A stretch of DNA of 7,498 nucleotides from CAZEIW01 sp964512305 (GTDB lineage: Bacteria > Pseudomonadota > Gammaproteobacteria > Burkholderiales > Burkholderiaceae_F), in NCBI GenBank assembly GCA_964512305.1, contig CAZEIW010000125.1:1-7498 (forward strand), written 5' to 3'. Below the pieces are notes generated by a model that was not told the origin of the DNA, did not search any database, and saw only the letters and a list, made by a program, of their open reading frames with translations. This document shows, piece after piece, positions 1-7,344 of the stretch. The translations under genes and the position numbers were made by a program. Numbering within the stretch: the first letter of the stretch is position 1; every line of letters starts with the position of its first letter.

Positions 1-2902
1 CGGGGCCGCTCCAGAAGTCGCGCCGGCACAGGCCCCTCATCTCGCAGCGTGCGCAGATGCTGTCGGCACCGATCGCGGGCAGCGGCGCGCCGGCCGCGAT
101 GCGGCCCAGGTCTCGCCGCAGGCGCGCGCCGATCGCATCGACCCAGAGCGCGAACGGCGCCGCCGCGTCGACGCGCCGCACCGACGCAGCGCCGGGGCGC
201 GCCGGGTCCGCCGGCCGCTCGAAGCTCAAGTACGCCGCCTGCCCGGCGCCGGGGCCGGCCAGCAGGCCGTAAAGATGCAGCTGCACGTCTTCGCCGGGCT
301 CGGCCTGCGCGCGCCGCAGGTCGGTGAACGGGCGCGTCTTGTAGTCGAGAAGCTCGAGGCAGGCGTCGTCTGGACGGCCGCCCTCGCCACGGTCCGTGCG
401 GTCCATCCGGTCGATGCGATCGATGCGCCCGACCAGCTCGACCGTCGCGCCGCCGTCGAGCTGCAGCTCGAGGCGGCGGGTCGATTCGCCCTCCTGCCAG
501 CGCCAGCCGGCGCGCGCCCGTTCGCGCAGCCACGCGACGTAGCCGGGGATCATCGAGCGCAGGCGCTGCCGGTAGCCAATGATGGCCGGCTGGCGCGCCA
601 GTCTGGGCGTGAACACCGCGTCGGCATGCGCGCCCAGATCGCGCTCGAGCTCCGCAGCGTCGAGGCGGTCGAAGGCCGCCTCGCGCCAGGCCGTATGGAA
701 GCGCAGCAGGATCTCGTGCAGCGCCTGGCCGAAATCGCGCTTGTCCGGCACGGGCTTGATCGGCTCCGCCGGCCGTAGCGCGAGCAGGTGGCGGGCGTAG
801 AACTGGTACGGGCAGTCGACCAGGCTCTGGCACGCGCTTGCCGAGAGCGCGGCCGCATGCCGCCGCGAACCGGCCTCCAGAAGCGCCGCCGCGACCGGTG
901 CCGGGCGCGGGCGCGCCTCTGCGACGACACGCTGGATTGCGACCTCGGCAGGCCGCAGCGGATCGGGCCAGCCGGCGAGGTCCGCCAGCAGGCGCAGGCG
1001 GTCCAGCGGCGCAGCGAGCGCGTTGGGCTCGGCATCGCGCTGCACCCGCCACGTGGCGGCGACGCTCGGGGTGGCCGACATCAGCGAGGCCAGGTCGACC
1101 AGCTGCTCGCGCTCGGCGTCGCGGGCAGCCGGCAGGCCGAGGTCCCGGCGCACCGCGTTGGACATCAGCGCGCCGGGGCTGCGCGTCGACGGCAGGTGTT
1201 CGGCATCGGCTCCGACCAGGATCGCGGCTTCGAACGGCCGCAGGCGGGTGCCTGCGAGCGAGGTCATCACGACCGGGCTCTCGATGCCCGGATCGGCAAC
1301 GCTGGTCTCCTCGAAACGGTCGATCAGCAGCGCGCGAAACTCGGCCGGCGACACGCGCATCGCGGCCCCGCCCGGGTCGCGACCGCCTTTGCCCGCGCGA
1401 GGGTCGACGCCCAACTCGTCCTCGATTCGCCGCAGTTCCGCCAGCACCTCGAGGCCGACCGCGTCGCGGGCGAGGGCCGCGCGCATCCCGAGCGCATCGA
1501 GCGTGGCGCCGAGGCGGGCCGCGAACTGCGGCAGCGGGCCAGCCTCGCGCCAGGGGCGCGCGATCTCGATCAGCCGATCGATCCAGGCCAGCGCCTCGAC
1601 CCCGGCCCCGGACCTCCCGCCGCCGCCCGCGCCGGCCGCGGCCTCCCGGGCGACGGCGGCGCGTACCGCACGCACGCCCGCGTGCACGCCGTCGCGGCGC
1701 AGCGCGCGCTCGACGGTCTCGACGAGAGCGGCCTTGTCGCCGCCCGCATCGAGCGTGAACGGCGACTTCAGGAAATCGAGCAGATCGCGGTGGTCGAAAT
1801 CCCCTGCGCACAGGTCGAGCCAGCGCATCACCGCGCCGGCCGCGCTGGTCGTCGACAGCTTCCAGCCGGCTTCGTCGGCCACCCACACATCGGCACGCTC
1901 GAGCAGCGCCCGCACGCGACGCGCGGCCAGGCGATCGAGCGCGACGATCGCGAGCGACCGGCAGCCGTCGCGCAGGCGCTCCAGCACCCAGGCCGCCGCC
2001 GCGCCTGCCTCGGCCTCGAGCGTCGGCGCCTTGAGGATCCGCAGCGCGGGCGGATCGGACCCGAAGACATGCCGCGCGCGCGTTGCGATCGGCGCCGGCT
2101 GCGCGCTCGCACCCAGCTCCGGCCAGGCTGCGGCGATCCACGGCTGCGGCGCCGCCAGCGCCGCGGCGTCGCCCTCGACGATGCAGGCGGGCGAGCGGCG
2201 TGCGTGCACATCGGCCAGCCCGCGCAGCCAGCCTTGCGCCCCGTGCGGCGCCAGCACGAGCAGCGGACCGTCGGCCCGCGCGGCGCGGCGCGCCAGCTGC
2301 GCCCACAGTCGCGCGGCACCCGCGTCCAGGTCCGCGCTCGCGCGCCAAAGGCCGAGAACGAGTTGCGTTTGCGCGTGTGCCGCCGCCGCAGCGCGGCGCG
2401 CGAAGTGGCGATCGACCGCCGCGCGCCAGCGCGCCTCGAAGTCGCCGGTATGCGAAGGCTGCTCCGCCGCCGCATCCGCCCCGGCCCCGCCGCCGGGCTC
2501 GGGTCCTCCCACGGCCGCGAGCGTCAGCTCGTCGGCGAGCTCGGCCACGTCGCGCGCCAGCGCCCACAGCGCCGCCGGCTGGGCCCCGAACGCCGCGCGC
2601 GCCCACGGGCTGTCGCGCAGCGCGCCATAGAGCTCGGCACGCCGCGCCAGCCGCGGGTCGTCCGTGATGCCCGCCCATCCTTCGAGCGTCGAGATGCGCG
2701 GCGCAACGAATGCCGTGCGCCCGCGCGCCGCGTGCAGCGCAGCGCGAAGGAGCGGCGCGTGCGCCAGCCTCGGGACGATCACACTGAGGTGGCGCAGGTC
2801 GCTCGCCGGAAGACCGCCTTGCGCGCCGAGCTGCAGCGCCGCGTCCGCGACCGTCGTCCACCATCGCCGGTCCAGCGGCGCCCGCACGATGATGGCGGCC
2901 AA
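1..2902 (-). CDS. AddB-like PD-(D/E)XK exonuclease with a 4Fe-4S staple (C-terminus cut by the window edge)
   Basis: I read this minus-strand frame by hand. It is open from a TTG at 2902-2900 to the window edge, giving 967 residues with no stop. The C-terminal third is a RecB-family nuclease domain. It shows His729 in GQALHEIL, Asp828 in GRIDRID, the catalytic Asp853-Tyr854-Lys855 in LLDYKT, and Gln874/Tyr878 in QLHLY. Cys697 (in DCPYQFYARHLL) with Cys950, Cys953 and Cys959 (C-x2-C-x5-C, in ICARCEMRGLC) match the four ligands of the AddB iron-sulfur staple. The N-terminal two thirds are helicase-like but have no GxxGxGKT Walker A. A segment near residues 546-572 (TSLAGTRLRPFEAAILVGA) resembles the late UvrD-type motifs. 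AddB proteins resect double-strand breaks together with an AddA helicase-nuclease, whose gene would be expected just left of the window (inference). The start is chosen because GGAGGA lies 9 bases upstream. The last few residues and the stop are outside the window. Confidence 0.88.
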   Translation of the reverse strand, partial: MAAIIVRAPLDRRWWTTVADAALQLGAQGGLPASDLRHLSVIVPRLAHAPLLRAALHAARGRTAFVAPRISTLEGWAGITDDPRLARRAELYGALRDSPWARAAFGAQPAALWALARDVAELADELTLAAVGGPEPGGGAGADAAAEQPSHTGDFEARWRAAVDRHFARRAAAAAHAQTQLVLGLWRASADLDAGAARLWAQLARRAARADGPLLVLAPHGAQGWLRGLADVHARRSPACIVEGDAAALAAPQPWIAAAWPELGASAQPAPIATRARHVFGSDPPALRILKAPTLEAEAGAAAAWVLERLRDGCRSLAIVALDRLAARRVRALLERADVWVADEAGWKLSTTSAAGAVMRWLDLCAGDFDHRDLLDFLKSPFTLDAGGDKAALVETVERALRRDGVHAGVRAVRAAVAREAAAGAGGGGRSGAGVEALAWIDRLIEIARPWREAGPLPQFAARLGATLDALGMRAALARDAVGLEVLAELRRIEDELGVDPRAGKGGRDPGGAAMRVSPAEFRALLIDRFEETSVADPGIESPVVMTSLAGTRLRPFEAAILVGADAEHLPSTRSPGALMSNAVRRDLGLPAARDAEREQLVDLASLMSATPSVAATWRVQRDAEPNALAAPLDRLRLLADLAGWPDPLRPAEVAIQRVVAEARPRPAPVAAALLEAGSRRHAAALSASACQSLVDCPYQFYARHLLALRPAEPIKPVPDKRDFGQALHEILLRFHTAWREAAFDRLDAAELERDLGAHADAVFTPRLARQPAIIGYRQRLRSMIPGYVAWLRERARAGWRWQEGESTRRLELQLDGGATVELVGRIDRIDRMDRTDRGEGGRPDDACLELLDYKTRPFTDLRRAQAEPGEDVQLHLYGLLAGPGAGQAAYLSFERPADPARPGAASVRRVDAAAPFALWVDAIGARLRRDLGRIAAGAPLPAIGADSICARCEMRGLCRRDFWSGP

Positions 2903-2911
2903 CGCGACTAT

Positions 2912-2917
2912 TCCTCC
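2912..2917 (-). promoter_or_regulatory. Shine-Dalgarno of the AddB-like gene, supporting a TTG start
   Basis: On the minus strand GGAGGA is followed by a 9-base spacer and TTG at 2902-2900. The codons between them (ATA, GTC, GCG) are not usual starts. The frame stays open further upstream but offers no better-placed ATG or GTG, so TTG is the best-supported start. Confidence 0.7.
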
Positions 2918-3004
2918 ACGACGAGACCCGCCCGGATTATCCTCGCGCCCCGGCTGCCGGCGGGCGCGGTACCCGCGGACCTCCGGCGGGTCATTCAGGG
3001 GGAA

Positions 3005-3036
3005 TTCACACCGGCCCGGCGCCAAAGTGATAAGAT
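3005..3036 (+). promoter_or_regulatory. Probable sigma-70 promoter for trxA
   Basis: TTCACA (3005-3010) matches the -35 consensus at five of six positions. GATAAG (3029-3034) follows at an 18-base spacing and matches the -10 at four of six. An alternative reading is an extended -10, TG-A-TAAGAT (3028-3036), which would depend less on the -35. This short A/T-rich island stands out in very GC-rich surroundings. It would give a leader of about 205 bases before the trxA ATG. Confidence 0.5.
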
Positions 3037-3247
3037 GAACTCGTTACGTGCCGGCGCTAGCCGGTGCGGGTTTTCCTGCAGCGGCGGCTTTCACGGTCGT
3101 CAGACCCCCCCGACAGGGTTCCCAGAGGACGGTGCGGGCGCCGCACAGGTGCGCATCCCGAGCGCGGTTGCCGGGCGGCCGCGAACCAATTCCTGGACCT
3201 CCCGCGAGGGCGCTTCCGGGCCCCCGGGGACGAAAAGGCTTTCCCCC

Positions 3248-3571
3248 ATGAGCGAAATCAAATACGTCAGTGACACGACTTTCGAACAGGACGTGCTGAA
3301 GGCGCCGACGCCGGTCCTGGTCGACTACTGGGCCGAGTGGTGCGGCCCGTGCCGGATCATCGCGCCGATCGTCGATGAAGTGGCCAAGGACTACCAGGGC
3401 CGCCTGACCGTCGCGAAGATCAACGTCGACCAGAACCAGGCCACGCCGGCGAAGTATGGAATCCGCGGCATTCCGACCTTGATGCTGTTCAAAAACGGCA
3501 CCGTGGTCGGGACCCGCGTCGGCCAGCTTTCCAAACCCCAACTCGTCGCGTTTATCGACAGCAACCTCTGA
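3248..3571 (+). CDS. trxA: Thioredoxin 1
   Basis: This 107-residue cytoplasmic thioredoxin reduces protein disulfides and is recycled by thioredoxin reductase with NADPH; typical clients include ribonucleotide reductase and peroxidases. The active site AEWCGPC places the redox pair at Cys32 and Cys35. Asp26, Trp28 and the cis-proline Pro76 (in GIPTLMLFKNG) sit at the same positions as in E. coli Trx1, and the length is full for the family. The ATG at 3248 is preceded by AAGG (3235-3238) at a 9-base spacing. The gene stands 165 bases upstream of rho on the same strand, an arrangement common in betaproteobacteria. No intrinsic terminator separates the two genes, so some read-through into rho is plausible. 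The same reading frame stays open far upstream, but that extension is only the antisense of the nuclease gene. Confidence 0.97.
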   Translation: MSEIKYVSDTTFEQDVLKAPTPVLVDYWAEWCGPCRIIAPIVDEVAKDYQGRLTVAKINVDQNQATPAKYGIRGIPTLMLFKNGTVVGTRVGQLSKPQLVAFIDSNL

Positions 3572-3583
3572 TATCCACGCACC

Positions 3584-3603
3584 GGCGGGCGGATCCGCCC
3601 GCC
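3584..3603 (+). other. Perfect 20-bp palindrome after trxA (hairpin without U-tract)
   Basis: GGCGGGCG and CGCCCGCC flank a GATC centre, so the RNA can form an 8-bp GC-only stem with a 4-base loop, starting 12 bases after the trxA stop. No run of T follows, so it is not a classical intrinsic terminator. It could stabilise the trxA mRNA 3' end or pause polymerase ahead of the rho leader (inference). Confidence 0.55.
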
Positions 3604-3660
3604 CGTTGCCCTCGCGGGCGCAGATCCCAGGCGCCCCATTGAGTTTTGTGTGCAGACGTT

Positions 3661-3736
3661 TCGACCCGGACCGTCGTTCGACTTCTGACCTCGCCCCGTC
3701 GCCCACCCCTCCCGATCCACTCGCCGCTGCCCACCG
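3661..3736 (+). promoter_or_regulatory. C-rich, G-poor leader of rho, candidate rut site for autoregulation
   Basis: By hand count these 76 bases hold 40 C, 15 G, 13 T and 8 A; the core 3681-3720 holds 23 C and only 5 G. Surrounding genes have roughly balanced C and G. Unstructured RNA with C far above G and many YC dinucleotides is what Rho's primary site binds. Rho is known to repress its own gene through its leader in E. coli, so this is a natural place for feedback. No Shine-Dalgarno is visible before the ATG at 3737 (the preceding bases are GCTGCCCACCG). Confidence 0.55.
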
Positions 3737-4999
<1,263 letters not shown>

Positions 5000-5035
5000 C
5001 GCCTTGCCGCAGACGCCGGGCACGGCCGTGGCCGC

Positions 5036-5063
5036 TTGTCGGTTGCCCCGTTTCTGCTAGACT
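5036..5063 (+). promoter_or_regulatory. Promoter of rpmE2
   Basis: TTGTCG (5036-5041) as -35 and TAGACT (5058-5063) as -10 are separated by 16 bases, and a TGC directly upstream of the -10 makes it an extended -10 element. Transcription would begin near 5070, giving a leader of about 47 bases to the ATG at 5117. The rpmE2 transcript can therefore be made independently of rho. Confidence 0.65.
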
Positions 5064-5116
5064 GCACGGTTCTGCCGGACCCGAAAGCGCCCAAAAACCG
5101 CGCCCAGAGCAAAACG

Positions 5117-5416
5117 ATGAAAGCAGGCATCCACCCCGAATACCGCGAAGTCGTCTTCCTGGACGTCTCGTGCGACTTCAGCTTCGTGACGCGCTCCACC
5201 GCGGCGACCCGCGAGAAGATCACGTGGAAGGACGGCAAGGAATACCCGCTGGTCAAGCTCGACACCTCGGCCGAGTCGCACCCGTTCTACACCGGCGCGC
5301 AGACGCGGATCGTCGAAACCGGCCGGGTCGAGAAGTTCCGCCAGAAGTTCGCGGCCAAGACCGAGGCGGTAAACGCCGCTGCGGCCCAGGCTTCGGCGGC
5401 GAAGAAGCGCAAGTAA
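5117..5416 (+). CDS. rpmE2: 50S ribosomal protein L31, type B
   Basis: The 99-residue product is L31 of the zinc-independent type B. The opening MKAGIHPEYREVVFLD and the block ESHPFYTGAQ are typical, and the usual lysine/alanine-rich tail ends in AAKKRK. It has one cysteine (Cys19 in DVSCDFSF) and lacks the CxxC zinc ligands of type A. L31 binds the large subunit at the central protuberance and bridges to the small subunit. In enterobacteria the type B copy is a zinc-starvation substitute under Zur. Beside rho in betaproteobacteria it is usually the standard copy, and I see no Zur-like box here. The ATG at 5117 is chosen by homology; the ribosome-binding site is weak (AGAGC at 5106-5110). The frame is open back to a GTG at 5036, but that would run through the promoter. 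A strong terminator ends the unit at 5505-5528. Confidence 0.95.
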   Translation: MKAGIHPEYREVVFLDVSCDFSFVTRSTAATREKITWKDGKEYPLVKLDTSAESHPFYTGAQTRIVETGRVEKFRQKFAAKTEAVNAAAAQASAAKKRK

Positions 5417-5433
5417 GCGCGCGGCTGCGCCGG

Positions 5434-5464
5434 CGGCTGCCGGTCGGCGTACCGGTGGCAGCCG
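5434..5464 (+). repeat. Hairpin between rpmE2 and its terminator, part of a GGCAGCC repeat cluster
   Basis: CGGCTGCC (5434-5441) pairs perfectly with GGCAGCCG (5457-5464), and a short inner GGT/ACC can extend the stem. The same GGCAGCCG recurs at 5485-5492, and GGCAGC recurs in the left arm of the terminator. The arms can therefore form mutually exclusive stems. There is no T-run after this first hairpin. Confidence 0.55.
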
Positions 5465-5504
5465 GTACACGCGGGGCTGGGCGAGGCAGCCGCCGCGTTT
5501 CTGG

Positions 5505-5528
5505 AAAGGCAGCTGCGGCTGCCTTTTT
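5505..5528 (+). terminator. Rho-independent terminator after rpmE2
   Basis: AAAGGCAGC (5505-5513) and GCTGCCTTT (5518-5526) form a perfect 9-bp stem around the tetraloop TGCG, and the T-run spans 5524-5528. This is the clearest intrinsic terminator in the window. It ends only three bases before the ATG at 5532 of the next gene. Confidence 0.88.
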
Positions 5529-5531
5529 CGC

Positions 5532-7289
5532 ATGATCGAACCGCGATACCGATCCCCCGCGCACGTGCCGGCCCAGGCCGCGGCGGCGCTTCCCCGGTGG
5601 CTCCTGCTCGGACTGCTGGCCGCCTACATCGTGCCGGGTCTCTTCGGGCACGATCTCTGGACCCCGGACGCGCAGGAGTTCGGCCGCATGTGGACGCTGG
5701 CCCACGGGCACCCTGCCGACTGGTGGCTGCCCAACGTCGCCGGCGCCGCGACCCTGCGCGAGGGACCGCTGCCGGCCTGGGTCGGGGCGCTCGCCATGCG
5801 CGCCCTGGGTGGACTGGCCGGCGATCCGGCCGCGGCCGCCGTCTCCGTGCTGCTGTGGTTCGCCCTGGGCGCCGCCGCGCTATGGTCCGCCGCCTACCGG
5901 CTGGCGCGCCGCGAAGAGGCGCAGCCGGTGGCGTTGGTGTTCGGCGGTGAGGCGAGCCGGCGCGACTACGCGCGCATGCTGGCAGACATTTCGCTGCTGC
6001 TCTACCTGGGCACGATCGGCATCGCGCAACGGCTGCACGAGGTGCAGGCCGACTGCGTCACGGCCGCACTGGTGGCCGCGACGCTGTTCTGCCTGACCGC
6101 CGCCGAATGGCGGCGCGGCGTGAGCTCGGCGGCCGCCGGCGCCGCGATCGGCGGACTCGCGCTGACGCAGGGCCCGTTGCCTGCCGTCGGCCTGCTGATC
6201 GGCTGCGGCGCGGCATGGTGGCTTTCGGCGGGCCGGCGGCGCGACGCCCTGCGCTCGATCGCGACCGCCGCCGTGGCGGCGTTCGCGGTCGCCGCGGCCT
6301 GGCCGGCGCTCGCGTGGTGGCTGCAGCCGCGCGCCGCGGGTGCCGCGCTCGCGTTCTGGCGCAACGGGTTCGGGGCGCTCGAATGGGTCGGTGCCTCCGA
6401 CGCGATCTGGCTGATCCGCAACGCGACCTGGTTCACGTGGCCGCTGTGGCCGCTGGCGGCCTGGGCCGTGTACGCGTGGCGCCTGACGCTGGCTGCGGCG
6501 CACCTGGGGCAGCCGCTGCTGATCCTGGCCGGGCTGGCGGCGTCGATGGTCGTGTCGGCGCCGCTCAACGAGCACCAGCTCGTCGCGCTGGTGCCGCCGC
6601 TCGTGCTGCTGGCCGCGTTCGGCGCCACCACGCTGCGGCGCGCCCTGGACAACCTGGTGGACTGGTTCGCGATCGCGGTCTTCTCGCTGTTCGCGCTCTT
6701 CGTCTGGGCCTATTTCGTCGCGATGATGACCGGCTCGCCACGCGCGATGGCCGCTTCGATCGCGCGCCTGGCGCCCGGCTTCGAGGCGGCGTGGCGCCCG
6801 GGCGCGGTGCTGGCGGCGCTCGCCGCCACCGCGTTGTGGGCCGCACTGGTCGCGTGGCGCATCCGCGTGCGGCCGCGCGTGCTCTGGCGCGGCCCGCTGC
6901 TGTCGGCGGGCGGGGTCGTGATGCTCTGGTTCGTCGTCAATGCGCTGTACCTGCCCGCGGTCGACTACATCTTCTCGTTGCGCATGATGGCGCAGGAGAT
7001 CGCGACGCAGGTCCGCTTCCAGCTGCCGCCGGCGCAGGCCGCCGCCGCGTGTATCCAGACCCACCGGGTCCCGCTCGCCGAGCGGGCGATGCTCGCGTAC
7101 TACGGCCGCCTCCGGTTCGATCGCGACGGGTCCGCGGAGACGTGCCCGATCGCGCTGCAGCGCGAATCCTCGCGCAGCACGATCGACGCCGGCCCGCCGC
7201 TGGGCGGGACCGACCTATGGATGCCGGTATGGGAAGGCCACCGGCGCGCGCGCCCGGACGAGACGTGGAGGTTGTGGCTGCGGCGGTAG
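5532..7289 (+). CDS. Polytopic membrane glycosyltransferase, GT-C/ArnT-PMT (GT39-like) type
   Basis: The 585-residue product has about a dozen hydrophobic segments (near 23-39, 101-124, 149-165, 173-190, 197-232, 240-263, 292-317, 325-341, 348-364, 378-399, 423-441 and 455-475) and a soluble tail at 476-585. The first periplasmic loop reads GLFGHDLWTPDAQEF and later REGPLPAW. This resembles the acidic 'D.W.PDE' loop and the 'EKPPL.YW' motif of ArnT-type enzymes, which move a sugar from a polyprenyl-phosphate carrier to lipid A, protein or glycan in the periplasm. Candidate catalytic acids are Asp46 and Glu49; two residues separate the usual D-E pair. Cys507 and Cys538 in the tail could form a disulfide. 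Donor and acceptor cannot be told from the sequence. The start is uncertain: the ATG has no Shine-Dalgarno and abuts a terminator. A GTG at 5565 is an alternative that would leave the first membrane segment intact. Confidence 0.75.
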   Translation: MIEPRYRSPAHVPAQAAAALPRWLLLGLLAAYIVPGLFGHDLWTPDAQEFGRMWTLAHGHPADWWLPNVAGAATLREGPLPAWVGALAMRALGGLAGDPAAAAVSVLLWFALGAAALWSAAYRLARREEAQPVALVFGGEASRRDYARMLADISLLLYLGTIGIAQRLHEVQADCVTAALVAATLFCLTAAEWRRGVSSAAAGAAIGGLALTQGPLPAVGLLIGCGAAWWLSAGRRRDALRSIATAAVAAFAVAAAWPALAWWLQPRAAGAALAFWRNGFGALEWVGASDAIWLIRNATWFTWPLWPLAAWAVYAWRLTLAAAHLGQPLLILAGLAASMVVSAPLNEHQLVALVPPLVLLAAFGATTLRRALDNLVDWFAIAVFSLFALFVWAYFVAMMTGSPRAMAASIARLAPGFEAAWRPGAVLAALAATALWAALVAWRIRVRPRVLWRGPLLSAGGVVMLWFVVNALYLPAVDYIFSLRMMAQEIATQVRFQLPPAQAAAACIQTHRVPLAERAMLAYYGRLRFDRDGSAETCPIALQRESSRSTIDAGPPLGGTDLWMPVWEGHRRARPDETWRLWLRR

Positions 7290-7310
7290 GGGGGCGAAGA
7301 GCAGCAACCG

Positions 7311-7329
7311 TCATCCCCGGCGGGGATGA
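7311..7329. repeat. Short palindrome related to the right-end repeat element
   Basis: TCATCCCC (7311-7318) and GGGGATGA (7322-7329) form an 8-bp stem around GGC, 21 bases after the glycosyltransferase stop. The arm sequence is also found in the right half of the large element at 7358-7456 (CCCGGGGATGACG). It therefore looks like a shorter member of the same family. It may help end the upstream transcript, but no T-run follows. Confidence 0.6.
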
Positions 7330-7344
7330 TGCCCGCCACGGAGG

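Larger units (their letters stand above)
2903..3247. other. Divergent intergenic region between the AddB-like gene and trxA
   Basis: These 345 bases separate the start of the minus-strand nuclease gene from the plus-strand trxA start. I see no supportable gene here. The stretch holds the nuclease ribosome-binding site, a probable trxA promoter near 3005-3036, and about 200 bases of leader before trxA. Within the leader, CCGGC (3051-3055) and GCCGG (3060-3064) can form a small hairpin. The minus-strand sequence GATAAT (2941-2936) resembles a -10 box for the nuclease, but I could not find a matching -35, so I do not call it. Confidence 0.6.

Noticed and set aside
788..3571. A 927-residue plus-strand open frame ending in the thioredoxin sequence, as if a long protein were fused to TrxA.
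   Set aside because: Only the last 107 residues look like a protein. The rest is Arg/Ala/Gly-rich antisense of the nuclease gene, whose minus frame holds clear catalytic motifs. The frame stays open only because of high GC.
5021..5030. CACGGCCGTG palindrome between rho and rpmE2 as a terminator or operator.
   Set aside because: It is short, has no T-run, and is easily expected by chance at this GC content.
5036..5116. A longer L31 reading starting at the GTG at 5036 (126 residues).
   Set aside because: The extension covers the -35 and -10 elements, and the conserved L31 N-terminus begins at the ATG at 5117.
5880..7064. A 394-residue minus-strand open frame.
   Set aside because: It is antisense to the membrane glycosyltransferase and is dominated by Arg, Gln and Gly, as expected from the reverse of hydrophobic codons.
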